Source: Dechloromonas sp. H13 (GTDB lineage: Bacteria; Pseudomonadota; Gammaproteobacteria; Burkholderiales; Rhodocyclaceae). From it: a DNA stretch of 64,000 bases. The notes beneath the pieces are model-generated. The model was not told the origin of the DNA. It did not search any database and saw only the letters and a list, made by a program, of their open reading frames with translations. The position numbers and the translations under genes were made by a program. Positions 32,858 to 42,065 of this stretch are shown here, one piece after another. The stretch covers positions 1 through 64,000 of the forward strand of contig NZ_SSXX01000007.1 of assembly GCF_009469615.1 (NCBI RefSeq), written 5' to 3'. How positions within the stretch are numbered: the stretch's first letter is position 1; each line of letters begins with the position of its first letter.

Positions 32858-33919
32858 ATGGATCGCTTCCAAGCCATGCAGGTCTTCACCCGGGTCGTGG
32901 ATGCCAACAGTTTCAGTGCTGCGGCAGACAGCCTCGGTCTTCCCCGTGCGACCGTCACCACGACCATCCAGAGCCTGGAAAAACGTCTCAAGGTTCGCCT
33001 GCTCAATCGCACCACGCGCCGCCTGAGCCTTACTCCGGATGGCGCGGCGTATTACGAGCGCTGCGTGCGCATCCTCGACGAACTAGAGGACACCGAAGCA
33101 TCCTTCATTGACGCAGAGCGCGGCCCGCGTGGCCGCCTGCGCATCGATGTGCCACCCGTTATCGGCCGCAAGATGCTCATTCCCAACCTTAGCGGATTTC
33201 ACCAGCGCTATCCTGATGTAGAGATCGTGATCGGCATGACCGACCGCCCGGTCGACATGGTGCGCGAGGCAGTGGATTGCGTGATTCGCATCGGCGAGTT
33301 GCGCGACTCTTCCCTGATCGCGCGGCGTATCGGCACCTTCCGCAGCGTGCTCTGCGCCGCCCCGGCATATATCGAACGCCACGGCATTCCGACCTCGATC
33401 GAGGATCTGCGCGAAAACCACCAGGCGGTGCATTACTTCTCCAGCCGCACCGGTCGCAACTTCGACTGGGATTTCTTGGTCGATGGCGAAACCACCGAAA
33501 TCAAGATGCGGGGAGTTGTCTCCGTCAATGATGGCGACGCCTATGTCGCTTGCGGGGTGCAGGGCTTGGGCCTGATCCAGCCGGCGCGGTTCATGGTCTT
33601 TCACGAACTGCAACGCGGCGAGCTGATCGAGGTGTTGCCACATCTGCAGTCGGCCCCGATGCCGATTTCAGTGCTTTATCAGCACAACCGCCATCTGTCA
33701 CCAAAAGTGCGCGTATTTGCCGACTGGGTGGCCGAGCTCTTCGCAGCCTGCCCGCTCAGCAGCGGTTGCCGGCTTGACAGCGAATCGAGCTGTGCGTCCC
33801 TGCAAACGTCTGCTGGCAGCAACACCCTACGCTCGCTTGCCGAAGCCCACAACTTGGCCGAAAGCCTGATGCAGGCTCCGGAAACACTGGGGGCGCACAA
33901 TCCGATAGTTGGGCTCTAA
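32858..33919 (+). CDS. LysR-family transcriptional regulator
   Basis: A 353-residue regulator. The N-terminal helix-turn-helix is MDRFQAMQVFTRVVDANSFS then AADSLGLPRATVTTTIQSLE, followed by the co-inducer-binding domain. AGGAG before ATG 32858 fixes the start. The usual length is about 300 residues; here the last 50 (from about residue 300, PLSSGCRLDSESSCASLQTS onward) have no family similarity, are low in structure, and may reflect read-through past an ancestral stop. Homologues often control a divergent oxidoreductase; here the divergent genes are DUF1993 and the MDR enzyme. A palindromic T-N11-A box lies upstream. Confidence 0.9.
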   Translation: MDRFQAMQVFTRVVDANSFSAAADSLGLPRATVTTTIQSLEKRLKVRLLNRTTRRLSLTPDGAAYYERCVRILDELEDTEASFIDAERGPRGRLRIDVPPVIGRKMLIPNLSGFHQRYPDVEIVIGMTDRPVDMVREAVDCVIRIGELRDSSLIARRIGTFRSVLCAAPAYIERHGIPTSIEDLRENHQAVHYFSSRTGRNFDWDFLVDGETTEIKMRGVVSVNDGDAYVACGVQGLGLIQPARFMVFHELQRGELIEVLPHLQSAPMPISVLYQHNRHLSPKVRVFADWVAELFAACPLSSGCRLDSESSCASLQTSAGSNTLRSLAEAHNLAESLMQAPETLGAHNPIVGL

Positions 33920-34075
33920 AGCTTCAGGTGCTGCTGAATTCGTGGAAGCATCCGAGGGCTGTTTTATCCAACAGAGCGGTCGATGTAGCGAATACAGTCG
34001 AACGTCAGCAAAGGCCGATATCCAGCCACATATTCCCTTCGAACAAAACCTCCCGAAAATGAACCTTTCACCCTA

Positions 34076-34102
34076 TTAGCACTCTTACCGTGCGAGTGCT
34101 AA
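34076..34102 (+). promoter_or_regulatory. CIRCE element (HrcA operator) upstream of rpoH
   Basis: TTAGCACTC-N9-GAGTGCTAA is identical to the CIRCE consensus, with perfect nine-base arms. It lies 34 bases upstream of the rpoH start codon. HrcA binds CIRCE and represses heat-shock genes, so it should repress rpoH here in unstressed cells. No hrcA gene is in the window. Confidence 0.95.
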
Positions 34103-34136
34103 ACTATCAGTGGACATTGAAGGAGACCATCACGCC

Positions 34137-34994
34137 ATGACCCATGCCCTGACGCTTCCCATTCCCTCGACCGTCGGTAGCATCGATGCCTATATTCAGG
34201 CAGCGAACCGTTACCCGATGCTCTCCGAGGCTGAGGAGACAAGGCTGGCCGAACGTTTCCACAACGAAGGCGATGTGGAGGCGGCACGTCAGCTCGTTCT
34301 ATCGCATCTGCGCCTCGTCATCTCCATCGCCCGCGGCTATCTGGGCTACGGCCTGCCGCATGCCGACCTGATCCAAGAAGGCAATATCGGCCTGATGAAG
34401 GCGGTCAAGCGCTACGACCCGGCACGCGGCGTGCGTCTGGTGTCGTTCGCGATGCACTGGATCAAGGCCGAGATTCACGAATACATCCTGAAGAACTGGC
34501 GGCTGGTCAAGGTGGCGACGACCAAGGCGCAACGAAAGCTGTTCTTCAACCTGCGCAGCCTGAAGAACGACTACGAAGGCGTCGATACGCTGTCCGGCAC
34601 GCAGGCGGCCGAGGTGGCCGCCCGCCTCGGCGTCAAGCAGGAAGAAGTGGTCGAGATGGAAACCCGCCTGAGCGGCCGCGATCTGGCGCTCGAAGGCAGC
34701 CCGGACGACGGCGACGAGGCTTTTGCGCCGATCGACTACCTGGCCGACTCGCGTTACGAGCCGACCCGCATGCTGGAGAACAAGGCGACCGCCCGCCTGC
34801 AGGACGACGGCCTGCACGAAGCGCTCGCCACGCTCGACCCGCGCAGCCGCCGCATCGTCGAGGCGCGCTGGCTGCACGACGGCGAAGCGGCGACGCTGCA
34901 TGAACTGGCGGCCGAGTTCGATGTTTCGGCGGAGCGCATTCGCCAGATCGAGGTCAAGGCGCTGCAGAAGATGCGCGGCGTGCTGGCCGCCTGA
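34137..34994 (+). CDS. rpoH: RNA polymerase heat-shock sigma factor, sigma32
   Basis: A 285-residue sigma factor directing RNA polymerase to heat-shock promoters. Region 2 contains RLVISIARGY and ADLIQEGNIGLMKAVKRYDP, then FAMHWIKAEIHEYILKNWRL. The RpoH box QRKLFFNLR is present. Region 4 (LDPRSRRIVEARWL, then LAAEFDVSAERIRQIEVKAL) contacts the -35 element. The ATG is preceded by AAGGAG. A perfect CIRCE box lies just upstream, and a terminator follows. Together with likely thermal control of the mRNA this puts sigma32 under HrcA as well as the usual controls. Confidence 0.97.
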   Translation: MTHALTLPIPSTVGSIDAYIQAANRYPMLSEAEETRLAERFHNEGDVEAARQLVLSHLRLVISIARGYLGYGLPHADLIQEGNIGLMKAVKRYDPARGVRLVSFAMHWIKAEIHEYILKNWRLVKVATTKAQRKLFFNLRSLKNDYEGVDTLSGTQAAEVAARLGVKQEEVVEMETRLSGRDLALEGSPDDGDEAFAPIDYLADSRYEPTRMLENKATARLQDDGLHEALATLDPRSRRIVEARWLHDGEAATLHELAAEFDVSAERIRQIEVKALQKMRGVLAA

Positions 34995-35015
34995 AGGCGG
35001 TAGCCGCCAACCAAG

Positions 35016-35044
35016 ATGGGGAGCCAGCGGCTCCCCATTTCATT
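35016..35044 (+). terminator. Terminator of rpoH
   Basis: ATGGGGAGCC-AGC-GGCTCCCCAT, a ten-pair hairpin followed by TTTCATTTT in the plus direction. It separates rpoH from the convergent napGH genes, for which no U tract is present on the opposite side. Confidence 0.85.
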
Positions 35045-35056
35045 TTGCGGCGCCGG

Positions 35057-35932
35057 TCAGTCGACCCGGGCGGTCGACACCGGGTTGTTGGCGCGCAGGC
35101 CGAAGGAAAACACGTCCTTCGAGCAGACGTCGATGCAGCGGCCGCAGTTGGTGCAGTTCGGGGCGAGGATCACCGGCCCGACGCCCTTGCCCTCGCCCTT
35201 CAGCGCCGGGCGGATGACCTGCGGCTCGGGACAGACCTCGAAGCAGTCCATGCAGTCGTTGCAGGCGGCGCGTTCGCGGGCGGCGACGCGCACCGGGCTC
35301 CAGCGGCCGAGCAGGCTGTAGAAAGCGCCCACCGGGCACAGTCGACCGCACCAGCCGCGGCTCATCACGAAGAGGTCGAACAGGAAGACGGCGACGACCA
35401 CGGTCCACGCCGCGCCGAGGCCGAAAATCAGGCCGCGGTGCAGCATCGACACCGGGTTGATCAGTTCCCACAGCACGACGCCGGTCGCCGCCGAGCCGAC
35501 CAGGGTCATGGCGAGAATCCAGTAGCGGGTGTTACGCGACAGGTGGATGCTGCCCTTGATGCCCAGGCGGTCTCGCAGCCAGCCGGCGGCGTCGGTGACC
35601 AGGTTGACCGGGCAGACCCAGCTGCAATAGACGCGGCCGCCGACCAGGAAGTAGAAGGCGAGTACGATGGCGAGGCCGATCAGCCCGAGCTTTTCCGGGA
35701 CATGGCCAGTCATTGCCGCCTGCAAGGCGACGTAGGGATCGGTCAGCGGCAGGAAATCCAGCGTGTAGCTGTAGTTGAGGTTGCCCTTGACGACCCAGAT
35801 GCCGGCCAGCGGCCCGAGCAGGAACAGGGCGAGGATGCCGAGCTGCGAGATGCGGCGCAGGAGCAGCCACTTGTGGGCGCGAAGCCAGCCCTTCTCAGCC
35901 ACCGCCTCGGCGCCGATGCGCTTGCCGCTCAT
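35057..35932 (-). CDS. napH: Membrane ferredoxin-type quinol dehydrogenase subunit NapH
   Basis: A 291-residue membrane iron-sulfur protein that passes electrons from quinol toward periplasmic nitrate reductase or related enzymes. Four or more membrane helices lie between residues 25 and 205, with two CxxxCP motifs at their ends (CSWVCPVN and CGRLCPVG). The C-terminal cytoplasmic part has two 4Fe-4S sites, [12 protein letters not shown] and [12 protein letters not shown]. It overlaps napG by ATGA. No napA, napB or nosZ is next to it. Confidence 0.93.
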   Translation of the reverse strand: MSGKRIGAEAVAEKGWLRAHKWLLLRRISQLGILALFLLGPLAGIWVVKGNLNYSYTLDFLPLTDPYVALQAAMTGHVPEKLGLIGLAIVLAFYFLVGGRVYCSWVCPVNLVTDAAGWLRDRLGIKGSIHLSRNTRYWILAMTLVGSAATGVVLWELINPVSMLHRGLIFGLGAAWTVVVAVFLFDLFVMSRGWCGRLCPVGAFYSLLGRWSPVRVAARERAACNDCMDCFEVCPEPQVIRPALKGEGKGVGPVILAPNCTNCGRCIDVCSKDVFSFGLRANNPVSTARVD

Positions 35933-36810
35933 GGCTTGCCTCCCAGTCCCGAGGGGGCGACGGGGCCGAGACCGGCTTCGCTGCCGGGCAGCCCGCGCAT
36001 CGGTTCGGTATGGCCGGAGGCCGGATCATAGTGACCGGGCAAGGTGGCGCCTTCCGGCAGGCGGTCGGGGAGGTCGATCATCTTCGATTCGTCGATCAGC
36101 GAGTGGCCGGCCTTCTTCTGTTCTTCCCAGCCCAGCCGGTAGTGATGGCCGAGTTCGCCCTTGGCCAGCTTGGGCGGCAGGACGCGGATCGCCGCCTCTT
36201 CCAGGACGCAGGATTTCTCGCACTTGCCGCAGCCGGTGCAATGTTCGGAATGGACCGTCGGCAGGAACATGGCATGGCGGCCGGTGCGCGGATTGGGCAC
36301 CTTTTCCAGCGTGATCGCCTTGTCGATCACCGGGCAGACTCGGTAGCAGACGTCGCAGCGCAGGCCCAGGAAATTGAGGCAGGTTTCGTGGTCGATGAGC
36401 ACGGCGACGCCCATCTTCGCCTTGTTGATGTCGGTCAGCTGGTGGTCGAGCGCCGTCGTCGGGCAGGCCTTGATGCAGGGGATGTCCTCGCACATTTCGC
36501 ACGGGATGCTGCGCGCTGTGAAGTAGGGCGTGCCGGTGGCGACCGGCGTTTCCGGTTTGGCAAGTTCGAGGGTGTTGTACGGGCAGTCGCGCACGCACAG
36601 GCCGCAGCGGATGCAGGCGCCGAGGAAGTCGTCTTCCGGCAGCGCGCCGGGCGGGCGCAACGCCAGCGCCGGCAGGGCCTTGGCCTGCTTGGCGTAGAGC
36701 CCGAGGCCGAGGCCGAGCATGCCGACGCCGCAGGCCATCTTTGCCGCGTCGAAAATAAACTGGCGGCGCGCGGTGCCGCTCTTGGGGGATTTGCTGTTCG
36801 TCGTCGCCAT
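35929..36810 (-). CDS. napG: Periplasmic ferredoxin-type protein NapG
   Basis: A 293-residue Tat-exported protein. The twin-arginine signal [10 protein letters not shown] is followed by a hydrophobic stretch at about 25-45. Four 4Fe-4S clusters are shown by [35 protein letters not shown] and [11 protein letters not shown]. With NapH it forms a quinol dehydrogenase feeding periplasmic reductases. ATG 36810 is chosen as it is preceded by GAGG and gives the family length. napGH stand alone here, so they may serve a reductase encoded elsewhere. Confidence 0.93.
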   Translation of the reverse strand: MATTNSKSPKSGTARRQFIFDAAKMACGVGMLGLGLGLYAKQAKALPALALRPPGALPEDDFLGACIRCGLCVRDCPYNTLELAKPETPVATGTPYFTARSIPCEMCEDIPCIKACPTTALDHQLTDINKAKMGVAVLIDHETCLNFLGLRCDVCYRVCPVIDKAITLEKVPNPRTGRHAMFLPTVHSEHCTGCGKCEKSCVLEEAAIRVLPPKLAKGELGHHYRLGWEEQKKAGHSLIDESKMIDLPDRLPEGATLPGHYDPASGHTEPMRGLPGSEAGLGPVAPSGLGGKP

Positions 36811-36997
36811 ACCAAACCTCGGGTTGCAGCCAGCGGGCGGGGTCGTCGCCCCGCCCTTGTCCCGGCACTCCCTGATTGCCCGTTCCCGATGGGAACCCAA
36901 CATTGGCAATCTACTCCATTAGCGTTTGCGAATGATTAGCGCAGATCAAACACTGGCCATTTGGCTGCGCGAAATTTGCGGGCCGGGCGGGCGGCCG

Positions 36998-37759
36998 TCA
37001 AAGGCCGGGCAGGATGGCGCGAGCGCTGGCCGAAGTCGCGGCGGCGATGTGCGCGACGTCGACGCCACGCAGTTCGGCCAGCACGCCGGCGATGCGCGGC
37101 AGTTCGCCCGGCGCGTTGCGCCGGCCGTTCAGCCAGGCCGGCGGGATGTCCGGGGCGTCGGTTTCGAGGACGATGGCTTCGAGCGGCAACTCGGCGGCCA
37201 GCGCGCGGATGCGGGTCGAACCGGAATAGGTCATGGCGCCGCCGAAGCCGAGCTTGAACCCGAGCTTGATGAATTCGTCGGCCTGCTGCCGGCTGCCGTT
37301 GAAGGCGTGGGCGATGCCGCCGCGCACGCGGATGCGGCGCAGGTGCTTGAGAATCTGGTCGACGGCGCGCCGGACATGCAGCAGCACCGGCAGGTCGAAC
37401 TCGCGGGCGAGCTTGAGCTGCTCGACGAAATAGAATTCCTGGCGCGCCGGGGCGACGTCGGTGACGTAGAAATCGAGGCCGATCTCGCCGACCGCCAGCG
37501 GCTTCTCGTCCACCAGCCAGGCGCGCAGCACGACAAGGTCGGCTTCCCGCGCCTGCATCACGTAGAGCGGATGGATGCCGTAGGCGGCGCCGCAGCCGGG
37601 GTAACGGCCGACCACGGTTTTCGTCTTCCGGAAGCCGTCGACCGCAACCGCCGGCACCACGATGCGCTCGACCCCGCCGGCCAGCGCGGCAGCCTGCACC
37701 GCGTCGCGGTCGGTATCGAACTCCGCCGCGTCGAGGTGGCAGTGGGTGTCGATCAGCAT
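36998..37759 (-). CDS. tatD: TatD-family metal-dependent deoxyribonuclease
   Basis: A 253-residue TIM-barrel hydrolase. Metal-site motifs are MLIDTHCHLD at the start, YGIHP, VGEIGLDFY, LLHVRRA and ETDAPDIPP near the end, matching the TatD family of 3'-5' DNA exonucleases and RNA or peptide hydrolases. The start ATG overlaps the stop of dadA. It is the last gene of the gmk-rpoZ-spoT-dadA-tatD cluster, with only short or overlapping junctions. Cellular roles in the family include DNA repair. Confidence 0.92.
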   Translation of the reverse strand: MLIDTHCHLDAAEFDTDRDAVQAAALAGGVERIVVPAVAVDGFRKTKTVVGRYPGCGAAYGIHPLYVMQAREADLVVLRAWLVDEKPLAVGEIGLDFYVTDVAPARQEFYFVEQLKLAREFDLPVLLHVRRAVDQILKHLRRIRVRGGIAHAFNGSRQQADEFIKLGFKLGFGGAMTYSGSTRIRALAAELPLEAIVLETDAPDIPPAWLNGRRNAPGELPRIAGVLAELRGVDVAHIAAATSASARAILPGL

Positions 37760-39006
37760 CCGGCGAAGGGGAAGTCCGGCTCCGGGCGCCGTCCGTCGAT
37801 CAGGTCGGCGAGCGCCGCGGCGGAACCGCAGGCCATGGTCCAGCCGAGCGTGCCGTGGCCGGTGTTGAGCCACAGGTTGGCGTAGCGCGTGCGCCCGATA
37901 TAGGGCACGTTGGACGGCGTCGCCGGGCGCAAGCCGCACCAGAATTCCGGCTCGCCGACGGTCTGCAGGGCGGGAAAGAGCTGCCGCGCGCGCTGCATCA
38001 GCGCCGCGCAGCGCACCGCGTTGAGCTCCAGGTTGTAGCCGTTGAACTCGGCCGTGCCGGCGATGCGCAGGCGGTTGCCGAGACGCGAGAAGACCAGCCG
38101 ATGCTCGTCGTCGGTGATGCTGACGACCGGCGCCACGGTGGCCTCCGGCAGCGCCACGGTGGCCGAATAGCCCTTGGCCGGCACGACCGGCGGCGCCACC
38201 CCGAGCCGGCGCAGCAACAGCGGCGAATAGCTGCCGAGGGCGACCACGTAGGCGTCGGCGGTCAGCAGTTCGCCGCCGTCCGGCCCGCTGACCAGCACGC
38301 CGGCGATCTGACTGCCGCCGGGGGCGATACGGTCGACCGTCCGTTCGAAGCGAAAATCGACGCCCAGGGCGGCGGCCTGCGCGGCGAGCGCGCGGGTGAA
38401 CTTGTGCGCATCGCCCGATTCGTCCGACGGCGTGTAGTCGCCGCCGACCAGCAGATGACGGGCGCCGGCCAGCGCCGGTTCGATCTCGATGCAGCGCTCG
38501 GCGCTGACCGTCTGCCGGTCGAGCCCGAAGCGGCGCATGGTCTTGGCCGCCTCGACGGCCTGGGCGAAGGCCGCCGGCTGCGTGTAGATGTGCAGGATGC
38601 CGCGTTCGAGCTGGTCGTAGTCGAGGGCCAGTTCGCCGCGCAGGGCCTGCAGGCAACTGCGGCTGTAGAGAGCGAGGGCGACGATGGCGGCGATGTTGCG
38701 CCGCGTGCGCCCAGGCAGGCATTCGTGCAGGAAGCGCAGGCCCCACAGCAGCTGCGCCGGATCGGCACGCCAGCGCCAGAGCAGCGGCGCGTCCTCCTTG
38801 CCCAGCCAGCGCAGCACCTGCGGCAGCACGTGCGGATTGGCCCACGGCTCGGCGTGCGACACGGAAATCTGGCCGCCGTTGGCGAAGCTGGTTTCGTTGC
38901 CGGCGACCGGCTGGCGGTCGACCACCACCACCTCGTGGCCGGCGCGGGCCAGGTACCAGGCGCTGGTCGTGCCGACGACGCCGGCACCCAGGACGAGAAC
39001 CCTCAA
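37753..39006 (-). CDS. dadA: D-amino acid dehydrogenase small subunit
   Basis: A 417-residue FAD-dependent enzyme that oxidises D-amino acids to keto acids at the membrane. The N-terminal dinucleotide fold MRVLVLGAGVVGTTSAWYLA has GxGxxG with a following acidic strand end (VVVVDRQ). Further motifs are NETSFANGGQISVSHAEPWA and a C-terminal GHGTLGWTMACGSA. The start is TTG at 39006, which overlaps the spoT stop codon; no in-frame ATG fits. The 3' end overlaps tatD. Confidence 0.9.
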   Translation of the reverse strand: MRVLVLGAGVVGTTSAWYLARAGHEVVVVDRQPVAGNETSFANGGQISVSHAEPWANPHVLPQVLRWLGKEDAPLLWRWRADPAQLLWGLRFLHECLPGRTRRNIAAIVALALYSRSCLQALRGELALDYDQLERGILHIYTQPAAFAQAVEAAKTMRRFGLDRQTVSAERCIEIEPALAGARHLLVGGDYTPSDESGDAHKFTRALAAQAAALGVDFRFERTVDRIAPGGSQIAGVLVSGPDGGELLTADAYVVALGSYSPLLLRRLGVAPPVVPAKGYSATVALPEATVAPVVSITDDEHRLVFSRLGNRLRIAGTAEFNGYNLELNAVRCAALMQRARQLFPALQTVGEPEFWCGLRPATPSNVPYIGRTRYANLWLNTGHGTLGWTMACGSAAALADLIDGRRPEPDFPFAGC

Positions 39007-41156
39007 ACCTCGCCCCCGCGTTCGCGGACGATCCGCGTGACTTCCGGGATATGGCGCAGGCCGCGCATCACTGCCGCCAGGTGGTTGCGGTGGGCGACCT
39101 GGATGGTGAAGCGGAGCAACGTGAACAGCCGCTCGGGGTCGGAATCCATCGCCACGTGCTCGATGTTGGAGCCGGCCTCGGCGATGGCGGAGGCGACCTG
39201 GGCGAGGACGCCGCGCGTGTTCTTGACCTCGACCTTGATGCGGATGTCGAACAGCTTGCCCTCTTCCGGCTCCCACTCGACGTCGATCCACTTCTGCGGC
39301 TCGGTCGACCGCGACTTGCGGATGGTCGGGCAGTCGTGGGTGTGGATCACCAGGCCGCTGCCCTTCCTGATCGAGCCGATGATCGGGTCGCCGGGAATCG
39401 GCTGGCAGCAGCGCGCGAGCTGGATCGCCATGCCTTCGGTGCCGTGGATGGCGAGCGCCATGTTGCTCGGCGAATCGGCCGACATGTCCTCGCGCGCCAG
39501 CAGGCGGCGGGCGACCACCGACGGCAGGCGCTTGCCGAGGCCGATGTCGGTGTACAACTCCTCGATCGACTTCTGGCCGCTCGACTTGACTAGCTGGTCC
39601 CAGGCCTCGGTCGGGATCGAGATCGGCACCACGCCAAGGGTAAGCAGCTCCTGGCGCAGCAGGCGCTCGCCGAGGCGGGCCGATTCCTCGTTCTGCATGG
39701 TGCGCAGGAAATGGCGGATCTTGCTGCGCGCACGGCCGGTCTTGACGTAGTTGAGCCACACCGGGTTGGGGCTGGCCTGCGGCGAGGTGATGATCTCGAC
39801 CATGTCGCCGTTGCGCAGCTCGGTGCGCAGCGGGACGAGATCCTGGTTGATGCGCGCCGCCGAGCAGTGGTGGCCGACGTCGGTATGCACGTTGTAGGCG
39901 AAATCGACGATCGTCGCCCCGCGCGGCATGGCCATGATCTTGCCCTTGGGCGTGAACACGTAGACCTCGTCGGGGAAGAGGTCGATCTTGACGTTCTCGA
40001 AGAACTCGGCGGAATCGCTGCTCTGCATTTCCAGCAGCGACTGCAGCCATTTGTGCGTCTTGATCTGCAGGTCGGCGCCGCTTTCCTCGGTGTCCTTGTA
40101 CAGCCAGTGTGCCGCGACGCCCTCTTGGGCGACATGGTGCATTTCCTGGGTGCGGATCTGCACCTCGACCGGCGTGCCGTAGGGGCCGATCAGCGTCGTG
40201 TGCAGCGACTGGTAGCCGTTGGCCTTGGGAATCGCGATGTAGTCCTTGAACTTGCCGGGTACCGGCTTGTACAGGGCGTGCAGCGCGCCGAGCGCCAGGT
40301 AGCACATCGGCACGTTGTCGACGACGACGCGGAAACCGTAGATGTCGAGCACTTGCGAGAACGACAGCTGCTTGTCGCGCATCTTGCGGTAGATCGAATA
40401 CAGGCTCTTCTCGCGCCCGAACACCTCGGCGTTGAGGCCGGCGGCCGCCAGCTTGCCGATGATGGCATCCTGGATGCGCGTCAGCAGTTCGCTGCGGTTG
40501 CCGCGCGCGGCAAACAGTGCCTTGCCCAGCACCTCGGCACGGTGCGGGTGGATCAGGCGGAAGGAGGTGTCCTGCAGCTCGCGGTAGAGCTTGTTGAGCC
40601 CGAGGCGCAGCGCGATCGGCGCGTAGATCTCGAGCGTCTCGAGTGCGATGCGCCGGCGCTTGTCGGGGCGCATCGCCGCCATCGTCTGCAGGTTGTGCTG
40701 GCGGTCGGCCAGCTTGATCAGCACGACGCGCAGATCGCGCGCCATGGCCATCAGCATCTTGCGGAAATTCTCCGCCTGCGCCTCCTGGTAGGAGGCGAAC
40801 TCCATCTTGTCGAGCTTCGACAGGCCATCGACCAGTTCGGCAACTTCGCGCCCGAAGCGGTTGACCAGCTCGCGCTTGGTCGTTCCGGTGTCTTCGAGCA
40901 CGTCGTGCAGCAACGCGGCGGCGACGGCTTCGCCGTCCATGCGCCATTCGACCATGGCGCCGGCGACCGCCAGCGGATGCGTGATGTAGGGCTCGCCCGA
41001 CATGCGCTTCTGGTTGGCATGGGCGCGCGCCGAGAAGGCGTAGGCCTCCTTGACGCGATCTACGTCAGCGGGAGAAAGATAATCGAGACTGTCGAGGAAA
41101 ACCCGGTAGGCGGGTTCCTCAGTGGCGGGCAGTGACGGCGACGGCGCAGAATCCAT
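39003..41156 (-). CDS. spoT: Bifunctional (p)ppGpp synthetase/hydrolase
   Basis: A 717-residue stringent-response enzyme. The N-terminal HD domain has the metal motif HDVLEDTGTT (about residue 80) and appears hydrolase-competent. The synthetase domain (about 190-330) has YGFRVVVD, KDYIAIPKANGYQSLHTTL and EVQIRT. The TGS domain (about 395-455) and a C-terminal ACT domain follow. It can both make and remove (p)ppGpp during starvation. It is downstream of rpoZ by 24 bases and overlaps dadA at the 3' end, in an arrangement common to beta- and gammaproteobacteria. Confidence 0.97.
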   Translation of the reverse strand: MDSAPSPSLPATEEPAYRVFLDSLDYLSPADVDRVKEAYAFSARAHANQKRMSGEPYITHPLAVAGAMVEWRMDGEAVAAALLHDVLEDTGTTKRELVNRFGREVAELVDGLSKLDKMEFASYQEAQAENFRKMLMAMARDLRVVLIKLADRQHNLQTMAAMRPDKRRRIALETLEIYAPIALRLGLNKLYRELQDTSFRLIHPHRAEVLGKALFAARGNRSELLTRIQDAIIGKLAAAGLNAEVFGREKSLYSIYRKMRDKQLSFSQVLDIYGFRVVVDNVPMCYLALGALHALYKPVPGKFKDYIAIPKANGYQSLHTTLIGPYGTPVEVQIRTQEMHHVAQEGVAAHWLYKDTEESGADLQIKTHKWLQSLLEMQSSDSAEFFENVKIDLFPDEVYVFTPKGKIMAMPRGATIVDFAYNVHTDVGHHCSAARINQDLVPLRTELRNGDMVEIITSPQASPNPVWLNYVKTGRARSKIRHFLRTMQNEESARLGERLLRQELLTLGVVPISIPTEAWDQLVKSSGQKSIEELYTDIGLGKRLPSVVARRLLAREDMSADSPSNMALAIHGTEGMAIQLARCCQPIPGDPIIGSIRKGSGLVIHTHDCPTIRKSRSTEPQKWIDVEWEPEEGKLFDIRIKVEVKNTRGVLAQVASAIAEAGSNIEHVAMDSDPERLFTLLRFTIQVAHRNHLAAVMRGLRHIPEVTRIVRERGGEV

Positions 41157-41180
41157 CTGTCTTCACTGCCCCCGCCGACC

Positions 41181-41387
41181 TCAGGCCTGTCCGCGGTTGA
41201 GCACTTCCAAGCCGTACTTGCCGATCGCCATTTCGCGCAGGGCGACGACCGTCGGCTTGTCGCGGCTGACTTCGACCATCGGCGTCGCGCCGTTGGCAAT
41301 CTGGCGGGCGCGGTAGGTGGCAGCCAGGGTCATCTGGAAGCGGTTGGGAATCTTCTTCAGGCAATCGTCAATCGTTACGCGGGCCAT
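41181..41387 (-). CDS. rpoZ: RNA polymerase omega subunit
   Basis: A 68-residue subunit that helps fold the beta' chain of RNA polymerase. The start [19 protein letters not shown] and the segment [16 protein letters not shown] are typical of omega. It lies between gmk (15 bases upstream) and spoT (24 bases downstream), the usual order. The sequence is short because omega in betaproteobacteria commonly has about 65-70 residues. Confidence 0.95.
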   Translation of the reverse strand: MARVTIDDCLKKIPNRFQMTLAATYRARQIANGATPMVEVSRDKPTVVALREMAIGKYGLEVLNRGQA

Positions 41388-41401
41388 GCTTACCTCAAAA
41401 A

Positions 41402-42010
41402 TCAGATCATTCGGGCAAAAAGCGCGGCGTGGCGGGCACGCTGCGCGTTCAGGGCGAGGCGGGAGGCGCGCACCACGGCACGCAGGTCATCCAGCGCCTG
41501 TTCCAGACTGTCGTTGATAATAACATAGTCGAATTCGCCGACATGGCGCATCTCGGCTTGCGCAGCGGCCAGGCGGCGCTCGATCACCTCGGCGCTGTCG
41601 GTGCCGCGCCCGGTCAGTCGGCGAGTCAGCTCCTCCATCGACGGCGGCAGGATGAATACCCCGATCGCCTCGGGAAACGCGCTGCGCACCTGCTGCGCGC
41701 CCTGCCAGTCAATCTCGAGCAGGACATCGTGGCCGGCGGCCAGCTGTTCGGCAATCCATTTCTGGGAAGTGCCGTAGTAGTTGCCGTGCACCTCGGCCCA
41801 CTCGAGGAAGTCGCCGGCGGAAATCATGCTTTTGAAACGGTCGACCGCAACGAAGTGGTATTCGCGCCCGTTTGCCTCGCCGGGCCGCGGCGCGCGCGTG
41901 GTGAAGGAAATGGAGAGGTGCACCGCGCGCTCGGTGGCGAGCAGCATGCGGACCAAGGTCGTCTTGCCGGCGCCGGATGGGGCGGCGACGACATAAAGGT
42001 TTCCAGCCAT
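41402..42010 (-). CDS. gmk: Guanylate kinase
   Basis: A 202-residue kinase converting GMP to GDP with ATP. The P-loop [11 protein letters not shown] is near the N-terminus. The GMP-binding segment includes [20 protein letters not shown], and [11 protein letters not shown] follows in the core. ATG 42010 is preferred, with GGA about seven bases upstream; a second ATG 12 bases earlier is possible. It leads the gmk-rpoZ-spoT cluster. Confidence 0.95.
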   Translation of the reverse strand: MAGNLYVVAAPSGAGKTTLVRMLLATERAVHLSISFTTRAPRPGEANGREYHFVAVDRFKSMISAGDFLEWAEVHGNYYGTSQKWIAEQLAAGHDVLLEIDWQGAQQVRSAFPEAIGVFILPPSMEELTRRLTGRGTDSAEVIERRLAAAQAEMRHVGEFDYVIINDSLEQALDDLRAVVRASRLALNAQRARHAALFARMI

Positions 42011-42065
42011 GTCGGTTTCCATGCTGTCGGCGCCAGCGCCGGAAGAGCGCTGGCGCCAGCGTGAG

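Noticed and set aside
36936..36949. Possible FNR site upstream of napG (TTAGC-N4-ATCAA)
   Set aside because: Only one half-site matches well; three mismatches in the other half are too many for a call.
37753..40947. Very long minus-strand frame (about 1060 codons)
   Set aside because: Only its 3' part is dadA. The rest is the antisense or shifted frame of spoT, open because of high GC content.
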